Translations under genes and position numbers: made by a program
Assembly: GCA_963793645.1 (NCBI GenBank)
Contig: CAWCAW010000006.1
Span: forward strand, 62,001-126,000
Length of the DNA: 64,000 nucleotides
Source: CAWCAW01 sp963793645
GTDB lineage: Bacteria > Actinomycetota > Acidimicrobiia > Acidimicrobiales > UBA8190
Direction: 5' to 3'
The notes under the pieces: model-generated
The model's database searches: none
Seen by the model: only the letters and a program-made list of their open reading frames with translations
Told to the model about the DNA's origin: nothing
Shown: positions 52,405 to 60,460 of the stretch, in pieces
Layout of the letters: the number at the start of each line of letters is the position of its first letter
Numbering within the stretch: position 1 is the stretch's first letter

Positions 52405-52974
52405 TCAGGCGCGCGCTCGCAGACGCAGGAGATCGAGCCGGTCGCCCAAGGCGTCGGGCGTGATACCGAAGAAGCACGCCAAAGCCCGCACATCGGCGCG
52501 ACGGATGGTGATCACGCGCCCGTTGAAGTCCTGACGATGCACTTGGATGATGTGGAGGAAGCGCCGCAGCACCTCGTGCTCGGGGCCTGCTCCCGCCCGC
52601 AGCCGGGCCAGGTCTATGGATACCTTCTCGGGGTCCCCTGTGGCCGCCGGAGACGAAGGGTCAGCTTCGCCGTCGGTCCCCGACGCGTGGTGCCACGCGG
52701 CGCGCCGAGGCTCTTCGGGGAGGAGTTGGTCGACGGGCACGTTGTAGAGCTTGGCCAGCCTCTGCAGCCGATCGACGGTGATGACACGCTCGCCTCGCTC
52801 GTAGGCGCCAAGCACCGAAGCTCGGAACTCCTGGTTGGACATCTCCTCCACCGCCACCAGAGACAGTCCGGTTTGATGCCGCACGGCTCGTAAGCGCGAC
52901 CCGATAGCGACGGCTTGCTCCGAACGTGTTGGCTCGTGCTCAGCGGTAAAGGACGACTCGGTATGGGGTTCCAT
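52405..52974 (-). CDS. bldD: BldD-like c-di-GMP-responsive transcriptional regulator
   Basis: This 189-residue regulator has an XRE HTH (IGSRLRAVRHQTGLSLVAVEEMSNQEFRASVLGAYERGERVITVDRLQRLAKLYNVPVDQLL), a variable acidic linker and a BldD-type C-terminal domain. The c-di-GMP signature RxD-x8-RxxD is present: Arg147, Asp149, Arg158 and Asp161 in HRQDFNGRVITIRRAD. In Streptomyces four c-di-GMP molecules clamp BldD into a dimer that represses development genes. The linker (residues about 87-118) is longer than in Streptomyces BldD. It converges with the SipW locus. Function is by homology. Confidence 0.85.
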   Translation of the reverse strand: MEPHTESSFTAEHEPTRSEQAVAIGSRLRAVRHQTGLSLVAVEEMSNQEFRASVLGAYERGERVITVDRLQRLAKLYNVPVDQLLPEEPRRAAWHHASGTDGEADPSSPAATGDPEKVSIDLARLRAGAGPEHEVLRRFLHIIQVHRQDFNGRVITIRRADVRALACFFGITPDALGDRLDLLRLRARA

Positions 52975-53118
52975 GATGGGTGTGGTCGTGCCGCCTCACG
53001 AACTCCAAGGATTCTGCCCCGCCGCTGCACGCCTGGCGCGGATACACGCCCGAGCAGCCCCTACGCCTCATCCACGAGGTTCTCGAAAAATCTGTGCCCC
53101 TGCCCCTATGGTGCGGTT

Positions 53119-54639
53119 ATGGGCCGCAAGATCCTCTTCATCACCACCGACCAGCAGCGCTTCGACAGCCTGGGGTGCAACGGCGGGGTGATCGCCCGCA
53201 CGCCTGTCGCCGACGCATTGGCCGCCTCGGGCATCAATTACCGGCGGGCCATGAACCAAAACGTCGTCTGCATGCCGGCCCGCAGCACCATGATCACCGG
53301 TCAGTACCCGAGGACCCATGGGGTCTACGCCAACGGCGTACCGCTCCCCGCCGATGCACCGAGCGTCGCCGCCCACCTTCACGAGCACGGTTACCGAACC
53401 GCGCTGGTGGGCAAGGCACACTTCGAGCCGGCCTTCGATCCCGACGGGCGGTGGCCGGAGAATCGCTTCGCCAAGGAGGACTCGACCGGCCCCCACCGCG
53501 GCTTCGAACACGTGGAGTTGGCCATGCACGGACCGATCGCGTTATGGCACTACGGGGTGTGGATCCGCAAACAACCGGGCCACCATCAGCGGGACTTCTA
53601 CCAGTTGCTCGACGGGGCCGGACTCAATAACGCCGGAGGCGGGGACACCGGCGCTCCCCAGTTGAAAATCAATCCGGTGCCGCGCGACCTGTACCACACC
53701 GATTGGGTCGCTGATCGCACCATGGCATGGTTGGACAGCCTGAACGAAGACGACGACTGGTTCTGCTGGATGAGCTTTCCGGATCCGCATCATCCGTGGG
53801 ACCCGCCCTCCTCCGAACTCGGTCGAGTCAACTGGCGCGATCTCGACCTGCCGGCCGGGCACCCGGGCTCACCCGAGGCGTGTCGGCGCATCCTCGAGCA
53901 AAAACCCCGCCATTGGATGGCGTACTACGACGGGTCGCACTCGAACTTCGAAGGCGGCCCGGCCGGTTTCGTCCCGGCCACCATGACCGATGATCAAGTG
54001 CGGGAGGTGAACGCCTTCACCCACATCGAGAACGAGCTCATCGACGAGGCCATGGGCCGCGTCATGGCGCGCATAGAAGCCAGGGGGTGGGGTGCGGATA
54101 CCGACATCATCTTCACCACCGACCATGGCGAGCTGCAGGGGGACTTTGGCCTGCTCTTCAAAGGCCCGTACCACTGCGAAGCATTGATGCATCTCCCCAT
54201 GATCTGGCGTCCGGCTCCCTCGGCTGGGGTGGCTCCGGGCATCATCGAAGACCCGGTGGGCCAGCTCGATCTGGCGCCGACGTTCTGCGAGATCGCCGGC
54301 GTGGCCGTACCGCCGTGGGTGCAAGGCACCGCACTTCCCACCGCTCCTGACGGGCGACGCCAGCGCGTCATCTGCGAATGGGACAGCCAGTTCGAAAGCG
54401 AAGATCTTCACCTGCGCTCGCTGTTTCGCGACGGGTGGCTCGTCACTGCCTATGAGGCGGGAGGCATCTACGAAGGCCACGAGGGTGAGCTCTACTCCTT
54501 GGAGGAGGACCCTCTGCAATGGAACAACCGGTGGGAGGACTCGTCGTGTCGAGCGCTACGCGACGATCTCCTCGGCGACCTCTATGACAACCTGCCGGCC
54601 CGTCGCGAACCGTGGCTAGAGGTGGAAGCGCCCGTCTGA
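53119..54639 (+). CDS. Sulfatase (type I, Cys-type)
   Basis: This 506-residue alkaline-phosphatase-superfamily enzyme carries ILFITTDQQRFDSLGCNG (metal Asp residues), then NVVCMPARSTMITGQYPRTHGVYANG. The CxPxR core is the site where Cys is converted to formylglycine. ALVGKAHFEP, DPHHPWDPP and IIFTTDHGELQGDFGLLFKGPYHCEALMHLPMIW provide the remaining metal and substrate residues. It lacks a signal peptide, so it is cytoplasmic or exported by another route. The substrate (aryl, sugar or choline sulfate, or phosphonate) is undetermined. The ATG at 53119 is chosen. It needs a formylglycine-generating enzyme, which is not in this window. Confidence 0.85.
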   Translation: MGRKILFITTDQQRFDSLGCNGGVIARTPVADALAASGINYRRAMNQNVVCMPARSTMITGQYPRTHGVYANGVPLPADAPSVAAHLHEHGYRTALVGKAHFEPAFDPDGRWPENRFAKEDSTGPHRGFEHVELAMHGPIALWHYGVWIRKQPGHHQRDFYQLLDGAGLNNAGGGDTGAPQLKINPVPRDLYHTDWVADRTMAWLDSLNEDDDWFCWMSFPDPHHPWDPPSSELGRVNWRDLDLPAGHPGSPEACRRILEQKPRHWMAYYDGSHSNFEGGPAGFVPATMTDDQVREVNAFTHIENELIDEAMGRVMARIEARGWGADTDIIFTTDHGELQGDFGLLFKGPYHCEALMHLPMIWRPAPSAGVAPGIIEDPVGQLDLAPTFCEIAGVAVPPWVQGTALPTAPDGRRQRVICEWDSQFESEDLHLRSLFRDGWLVTAYEAGGIYEGHEGELYSLEEDPLQWNNRWEDSSCRALRDDLLGDLYDNLPARREPWLEVEAPV

Positions 54640-54652
54640 GAAGCAGACCGGA

Positions 54653-55858
54653 TCACGGTCGCCCGGCGCCCACCAACCCCTGGTCCCACACTGCCGCGTA
54701 ACTGACGAGTTCGCCCGTCTCGGGAGCCTGGATCACCGTGTCATTACCGATGTACATGGCGACGTGCTCGACCGAATCGGTGCCGTCGTCATAGAACAGA
54801 AGGTCACCGGGCTCGAGGTCCGACAACGGAATGTGAGTGATGGAGTCGTACTGGTCCTGGGCCGTGCGCGGCAGAGCGACGCCCGCTTGGCGCCACGACC
54901 ACTGCACCAGGCCCGAGCAGTCGAAGCCGGGGCCGGCCGAGCCCTTGGGCGACTCTCCGCCCCACACGTAGGGGACGCCGAGTTGGCTCTCGGCTGCTTG
55001 CACCGCACCCGCAGAACCGGGAGCCACCGGTGCATCGGTCGCCAGCGACGCGCCTTGTTGTTGCTTGATGTAGGCATCCTCGGCGGCCTGCGCGGCTTCT
55101 TGGGCCTGCAGCTGCGCTTGGAACTCGGCTTTTTGTTCTTCCTGTTGGGCCGTCTGCAGCTGGGTGACCAGCGTGGCGACCTGTCCTTTGACCTGACCGA
55201 GGGAGGATTGTTGCGAGGCTTCCAACACTTGGGCCTGCTGCTGCTCAGACCCCACTTGCGCGGCCACCGTGCGGGCCTGGGTCTCGGTGGTCTGCAGTTG
55301 ACTCTCTTGAGCTCCGAGCGACTGCTGGGCCCGATGCAGGCGGTCGATCGCCGATGTGACGTTGTCGCCGGCGACGTGTCGATACTCCTGGGCGGCGGAT
55401 GCCTGTTCGCCGCCCGGGGAGAAGAAATTCTCGAGGGCGGTGTCGGTGGCCCCGCTCATGTACTGCGTCAACGCCTGGTTGCGCAGATCGGTCTGGTCAC
55501 TGGTCACGTCAGCCTGCGTCTGTGCAACTTGGGCTTTGGTGGAGGTCAGTTGACTGTCGAGTTGCTGCACTTGTTGCTCGTCGGCGTCGTATTGCTGCCC
55601 GAGCACATCGAGTCGTTGGCCGTCGGCCTGCAGCTGCTGGGCAATCTGCGTGGCTTGTGACTGCGCCGTTTGCAACTGCCCGTTGACGGCGCTTACCTTC
55701 GCCTTCGAGCTTGATACCGGATCGGCATCGGCACTATGCGCCAGTGGCCCGACCAACGCCATCACAATGAAAATGGAAAGGGCGACCACCAGGCGGGGCC
55801 GAACATTCGCCTTCCGCCCAGTAGACGGTGGCGTCGAGAATCCTTCGACGTCACTCAC
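54653..55858 (-). CDS. NlpC/P60 peptidoglycan endopeptidase with coiled coil
   Basis: This 401-residue exported cell-wall hydrolase is of RipA/CwlO type. A signal helix (PRLVVALSIFIVMALVGPLAHSADA) is followed by about 200 residues of Gln-rich coiled coil (VNGQLQTAQSQATQIAQQLQADGQRL and onward). The C-terminal NlpC/P60 domain has VPYVWGGESPKG, the catalytic Cys in GFDCSGLVQWSW and the His in VEHVAMYIG. It cleaves stem peptides between D-Glu and the diamino acid. The coiled coil usually autoinhibits or docks the enzyme to FtsEX. The GTG at 55858 is chosen because the open frame upstream would add an unlikely leader. Confidence 0.9.
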   Translation of the reverse strand: MSDVEGFSTPPSTGRKANVRPRLVVALSIFIVMALVGPLAHSADADPVSSSKAKVSAVNGQLQTAQSQATQIAQQLQADGQRLDVLGQQYDADEQQVQQLDSQLTSTKAQVAQTQADVTSDQTDLRNQALTQYMSGATDTALENFFSPGGEQASAAQEYRHVAGDNVTSAIDRLHRAQQSLGAQESQLQTTETQARTVAAQVGSEQQQAQVLEASQQSSLGQVKGQVATLVTQLQTAQQEEQKAEFQAQLQAQEAAQAAEDAYIKQQQGASLATDAPVAPGSAGAVQAAESQLGVPYVWGGESPKGSAGPGFDCSGLVQWSWRQAGVALPRTAQDQYDSITHIPLSDLEPGDLLFYDDGTDSVEHVAMYIGNDTVIQAPETGELVSYAAVWDQGLVGAGRP

Positions 55859-55870
55859 GATGGAAATTGT

Positions 55871-55898
55871 GTTTAACACGCGACCAGGGCATTTGCAA
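55871..55898 (-). promoter_or_regulatory. Possible sigma-70-like promoter of the NlpC/P60 gene
   Basis: On the minus strand TTGCAA (55898-55893) and TTAAAC (55876-55871) are separated by 16 bases, about 12 bases before the GTG start. The region is clearly more AT-rich than its surroundings. The -10 box is a weak match. Confidence 0.3.
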
Positions 55899-55943
55899 TG
55901 ATTCGAAAGTCCTATTCGTGCCCACGAGGGCATGGCGGAGTTG

Positions 55944-55985
55944 TTCACAGAAAAGTCCGCAGAATGCCGCACAAATTCACAGAAA
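55944..55985 (-). promoter_or_regulatory. Two TTTCTGTGAA direct repeats 32 bases apart
   Basis: Two exact copies of TTTCTGTGAA (minus strand) lie upstream of the NlpC/P60 gene with a 32-base period, close to three helical turns. This suggests two sites for one regulator on the same DNA face. No known operator is matched. Confidence 0.4.
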
Positions 55986-56027
55986 CAGCACTGAGCTGGC
56001 CGTATTGAGGACCAACGGCGTCATAAA

Positions 56028-56771
56028 TCACGTAGCGGTAACAGCGAATCGCGGCGTCACACCGATGATGCGCTCAGGAACGCGCATTTCTAGAGATGTT
56101 GCCCACTCGATGTCGCGCAACCTGTACAGAGAGAGACGAGACCATCCTGTACGCCCCAATAGATCCACAATGTTACGGGGATGTGTACCTGATCCGAGTG
56201 GCAACGCGTTGCGTACGTTCGTTGAATACGGCGCGTGATGATCAGGTGCTTCTGCGCGTAAACGGCGGAGGAACTGACGCGCCGAGGAACGAACGCGCTC
56301 GATGACATCGACATCCCCCCACATCGATTCGACGACAACGAGTCGTCCCGTGGGCGCGGCGGCGCGCCACGCGCGTAATGCGGACTCGGGATCCGGCAAG
56401 GTCCACAACAGGTGACGTTCCATAACGGCGTCGAACCCGTTCGCAGCCGCAGTCGGAGGTGCGGTGGCCGACCCGACCACGACGGTGATGTCCAACTCTT
56501 CGTCGTCGGCGGCGGCCTGCAGGCGAGCAAGCATGTGGGGAGACAGGTCCAAAGCGGTCACGGCGTGGCCCAGTCGGGCTGCGATCAGGCTGAGGAAGCC
56601 GGTACCGGCCCCGCAGTCCAAGACCCGGCTCGGGGCGGGAGGAAGGAGCTTCGCCAAGGCGGCCGTCCACGCCGCCTGCACCGCCGCACTGGTCGGGTGA
56701 TGGCCGGGAGAGTTGTCGTAGGTGGCGGCGTCGTCGTCCCAGTACTGCCGTATGTCGTCCAGAAGCGTCAT
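56028..56771 (-). CDS. Class I SAM-dependent methyltransferase
   Basis: This 247-residue Rossmann methyltransferase has a clear SAM motif I (RVLDCGAGTGFLSLIAARLGHAVTALDLS) followed by LDITVVVGSATAPP (acidic loop) and GFDAVMERHLLWTLPDPESALRAWRA. It resembles UbiE/type-11 enzymes. The C-terminal 100 residues give no substrate clue. The ATG at 56771 starts MTLLDDIRQYWDDDAATYD, typical for this group; a TTG two codons upstream is possible. It lies between cell-wall and transporter genes with no obvious pathway link. Confidence 0.85.
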   Translation of the reverse strand: MTLLDDIRQYWDDDAATYDNSPGHHPTSAAVQAAWTAALAKLLPPAPSRVLDCGAGTGFLSLIAARLGHAVTALDLSPHMLARLQAAADDEELDITVVVGSATAPPTAAANGFDAVMERHLLWTLPDPESALRAWRAAAPTGRLVVVESMWGDVDVIERVRSSARQFLRRLRAEAPDHHAPYSTNVRNALPLGSGTHPRNIVDLLGRTGWSRLSLYRLRDIEWATSLEMRVPERIIGVTPRFAVTAT

Positions 56772-56840
56772 GGACAAGGTTCTACCCCGGTGGCACTCCG
56801 TGAACCGTCACCGTGAACTGCCGAGCTTTGAGGCGCGGGG

Positions 56841-59370
56841 CTACTCGGCGCGCAAGAGCGTTGCCGTGGGCGTTCGGGCCGCCAGCCACCCGGGCGCCAA
56901 TGCCACCACATTGGCTAGCACTAGGGCTCCGACGGCGACGACGGCGATCCACAACACGGGAACGTTGGGAGCCGGCACGGCGTGGATCAAGTTGGCGAAG
57001 CTATCCCACAAGAATCGTCCCGTCAGGATACCGAGCGGCACGCCGATGATGACGCCGATGACGACGGCCACACTCGACTGCCAGGCGACAACGGCTGCCA
57101 ACTGTCGCCCGGAGAGGCCGAGCGTCTTGAGAACAGCCAGGTCTCGACGTCGACGGCGCACCGAAGCGATGAGCGTGATGCCAAGAGCGAGAACGGCACC
57201 AACCGAAAGGCCGGCACCGAGAATGTCGGGGATGTCCTCGATCGAATGAGAATCCACGATCTCTTCGGGACGGAGCACCGACACCACGCCCCCTGAGGTC
57301 CCGCTGCCTTGCGGTGATGCATTGATAGCGGCACTGACCCCTTGCAGAGAACGAAGGGCCACCGGCGAGACGCCTCCCCGAGTTCGAATCAGGTACGCGT
57401 TGGGGCCGGGTACCTCGCTTCCCTGGGCGTTTCGCACTGACGCCGGGATCAGCCGGTAATCGATCATGGCGCCTATGCCGAGCCCGTCACCCATTATGGC
57501 GGGCATGGTGGCGGTTCCGACGATCACAAGGCGAGCCGACGCACCACCGCCGCGTACGACAACGGTGTCGCCGAGATGCTTGTGGAGACTGGCCAGGGTC
57601 GATGGACCAAGAACTATTTGATCTGGTGCCTCGAGCCCGTGTCCGCTCAACAGCGGCGGACTCACCGCCGCGTCGAGTGAAGCACCGAGGGTAGAGACGT
57701 CTTGCTGGCGGTCAAGAGTGGCGGAGGCAAAGTAAATCCCTGATGCCGCCTGGACTTCGTGATCGTGGGCGAGAAGGGTGGCGCTCAGCTGTGCGGGGAG
57801 GTCCTCGTCACCGGCGAATCCCGAGAACAGGGCGTAGTTCCAATTCCACCCAAAGAGTCGGGGGTGAGATACGAGGCTGTTGAGACTGGCGCCGAAGGTG
57901 ATGGTGGCGGTCACCACCATCACGGCGAAAGTGGCACCAACGATCGCCGAGCGAATGGGGACCGGATCACGTCTATCACCTCGATCGAGGGCGAACTGGA
58001 TGCCGGTGACGGCAGCGACAGGCAGACCGGAACCCGCGGCAGCGCGCGCCGGCGTGGAGGAACGATCGGTGCCTCCTTGCTGGCGTTCACGGACTCGATG
58101 GGGAGCGCGGCGCCATGAGACGAACAGTGCCGCCGCCGCTGAGGAATACGACGATCAGGGCAAAACCAGCACCGAGCGCCGTCCAGTCGACAGAAGCCCC
58201 GATGGGAAAGACGGGACGCACCGGGCCTAACGGGAACAGGGGCGATAGCGCTACGGCCACGAGCGCTGCCAGCGCCGCGCCCAGGACTGTCGCACCGATA
58301 ATGACGATGCAACCCACCGTCATCGCCATAGTGGGGCTGGCGCCGAGCGCCCGCATGGTCGTCAACTCACCTTGTTGGAGCCGAAGCTGACGCCCGATGA
58401 GCTGGTAGGCGATGATCAGTGCGGCCAGCCCGGCCAGGGCGCCAAAGACGGCGAGCGCAATCGACACCGGCTTGAGAGCGCGATCAGCAGCGGCGATGGA
58501 CGGGCCGTTGGTCATGATCTTGAAGGCGGCGGTTACACCGGGAATGTTCCGGACCATCTCGTTGGCGACAGTGGCCGCCGCCGTGCTGTGGCCGGCGTCC
58601 AGCGTTATGGCGCTGTAGGAATAGTAGGCACAACACGTCGCCAGCTGTCTGGTGAGCGCCGGCGAGAACAGCACCTCCCCCGACCCCAAGGCGTCATAGT
58701 CGTCTTCGACCACGTTCCGAGGAAAGACGACGATGCCGACAAGCCGGACGTTCACGATCTTGGCCGGAGGCGGACTGGGGGCCGTACTCGGCTCGAGCGC
58801 TTCAGCATTCAGTTGCGCGTCCGAGTTGAAGGCGATCTGGGCCACCGAACCGATATGTACCCCGAGCTCTTTGGCCGCCTGGGCGGTCATGACTCCTTCA
58901 CCCGCGTTCGATGGTGTGAACATCCGGCCGGCCACGACATGCGCGCTGTCCTCAGTGCGGTATTCGTCGCCCAGAGTGCCTTCCACCGTTGGTGGCTTCT
59001 CGGCTGGTCCGATATCGGTCTGGACCCCACGGACGTAGTCGATGTTGCCGTCGAAACCGACCACGGCCCGCTGGGCGCGCACAAGAATTAGATGGCCGAC
59101 TGCCGCCGCAATGGCGGGGCTGTAGCCGACCGAGGAGCCCAAGGCGGGATTGTCGAACGAGGTGAACGCGAGCATGTCCGACGGGTGCGTGCTTGCGATG
59201 TACGTCGAATACGACGACTGCGTTCGTCGGGCGCCGGCGATGGCACCCATGGCCACTCCCCCCACCAGGCCGAGCAGGAGGACCAGCGCCAAGCAGCCAC
59301 CCCATCGCCTGCCCAGGGTGGCCCGAGAATAGAAAACGGCGACGCGCCAGTCCTGTCGGTTCACTCCCAC
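56841..59370 (-). CDS. FtsX-like ABC transporter permease (one frameshift)
   Basis: This large permease has two FtsX units. The first begins with VAVFYSRATLGRRWGGCLALVLLLGLVGGVAMGAIAGARRTQSS, a helix then a long extracytoplasmic domain, then AVFGALAGLAALIIAYQLIGRQLRLQQGELTTMRALGASP, the FtsX core. The second unit ends in ASVRRRRRDLAVLKTLGLSGRQLAAVVAWQSS and WLAARTPTATLLRAE. An extra base in GGCGGCGGC near 58125 splits the frame between VVFLS and AALFVSWRR; the length of 3n+1 agrees and about 842 residues are restored. The partner ATPase is not adjacent. Possible roles are lipoprotein, lipid or peptide export. Confidence 0.85.
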
Positions 59371-59610
59371 CTCTCACTGACCAGGTGTTGGCGTCGCCTT
59401 GGACACCCGCTGAACGATCAGGTCTCGTCCTGACTGGTCCATGTGCAGTGTGCCCGCGACACAGGCCGTCGGGCCAGGTGGTCACCACGTCGCCAGCTCT
59501 CGTACCAGCACTACTGCGGCGGCCGTCGATCGGCCGGCGCCCTCGCGAGCTGTGAGAATGACCGCCGCCGACGGACATCGACACGGCAACCACGGCACGA
59601 GGAGGAGACG

Positions 59611-60372
59611 GTGGCAGGACGACTCGAAGGGACGGTGGCGCTCATCACGGGCGCCTCGAGCGGCATCGGCGAAGCGACGGCCCTGGCCCTGGCCGGCGAG
59701 GGCGCGGCCGTCGCCGTGGCGGCTCGTCGTAAGGACCGCCTCGAAGCACTGGCGCTACGGATCGGCGCTCCCGACAAGGTGCTCGTGCTCGAGACCGACG
59801 TCTGCGAGGAGGACCAAGTTCGCCGCATGGTCGATGAGACGGTGATCAGGTTCGGTCGACTCGACACTCTCGTCAACAACGCCGGCGTCATGCTGCTCGG
59901 GCCCGTGGTGAATGCTCCCACCGAGGAGTGGCGCCGCATGGTCCATCTGAACCTGCTCGGCCTCTTCTACGGCACCCATGCCGCGCTCCCCCACCTCCTC
60001 GAAGCAGCCGACAACGGCCCGCGCCGAGTCGCCGATGTCGTCAACGTGAGCTCGGTGGCGGGCCGGGTGGCACGGTTGGGAAACGGGGTCTACAGCGCCA
60101 CCAAGTTCGGGGTGGGGGCGTTCTCGGAGTCGCTACGCCAAGAGGTGACGAGGCGCCATGTGCGCGTCACCATCGTGGAGCCCGGCGCCGTGTTGACCGA
60201 ACTGGCCACCCACCTGCGTCCTGAGATCCTCGAGGACATGGCCAAGAATTTCGAGAGCGTGGAGATGCTTCAGGCCGAGGACATCGCCCATGCCGTCACG
60301 TTTGCGGTGACCCAACCGCGCCACGCCTCGGTGAACGAGATTCTGGTACGCCCCACGGAACAAGAGCGCTGA
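59611..60372 (+). CDS. Short-chain dehydrogenase/reductase
   Basis: This 253-residue classical SDR has the NAD(P) motif ITGASSGIGEATALALA, NNAGVMLLGPV, the catalytic Ser in VVNVSSVAGRV and the YxxxK pair in GVYSATKFGVGAF. AVAARRKDRLEAL, with basic residues after the second strand, suggests NADP(H). The GTG at 59611 follows a strong GGAGGAG. The substrate is unknown. It converges with the HtrA gene; an imperfect hairpin at about 60381-60402 lies between them. Confidence 0.88.
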   Translation: MAGRLEGTVALITGASSGIGEATALALAGEGAAVAVAARRKDRLEALALRIGAPDKVLVLETDVCEEDQVRRMVDETVIRFGRLDTLVNNAGVMLLGPVVNAPTEEWRRMVHLNLLGLFYGTHAALPHLLEAADNGPRRVADVVNVSSVAGRVARLGNGVYSATKFGVGAFSESLRQEVTRRHVRVTIVEPGAVLTELATHLRPEILEDMAKNFESVEMLQAEDIAHAVTFAVTQPRHASVNEILVRPTEQER

Positions 60373-60460
60373 TGACCGAGGGCGGGCGCACTGAGTGCCG
60401 CCGTCGAGCCTGCCGATCAGCGCGTGAAACAAGCGCGTGACGGTCCGACCGCCGACGGTG

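Noticed and set aside
55859..56027. ydaO (c-di-AMP) riboswitch before the NlpC/P60 gene
   Set aside because: I see no conserved GGGG-core or paired elements of that class. Only a short TGCCC/GGGCA stem and the direct repeats are visible.
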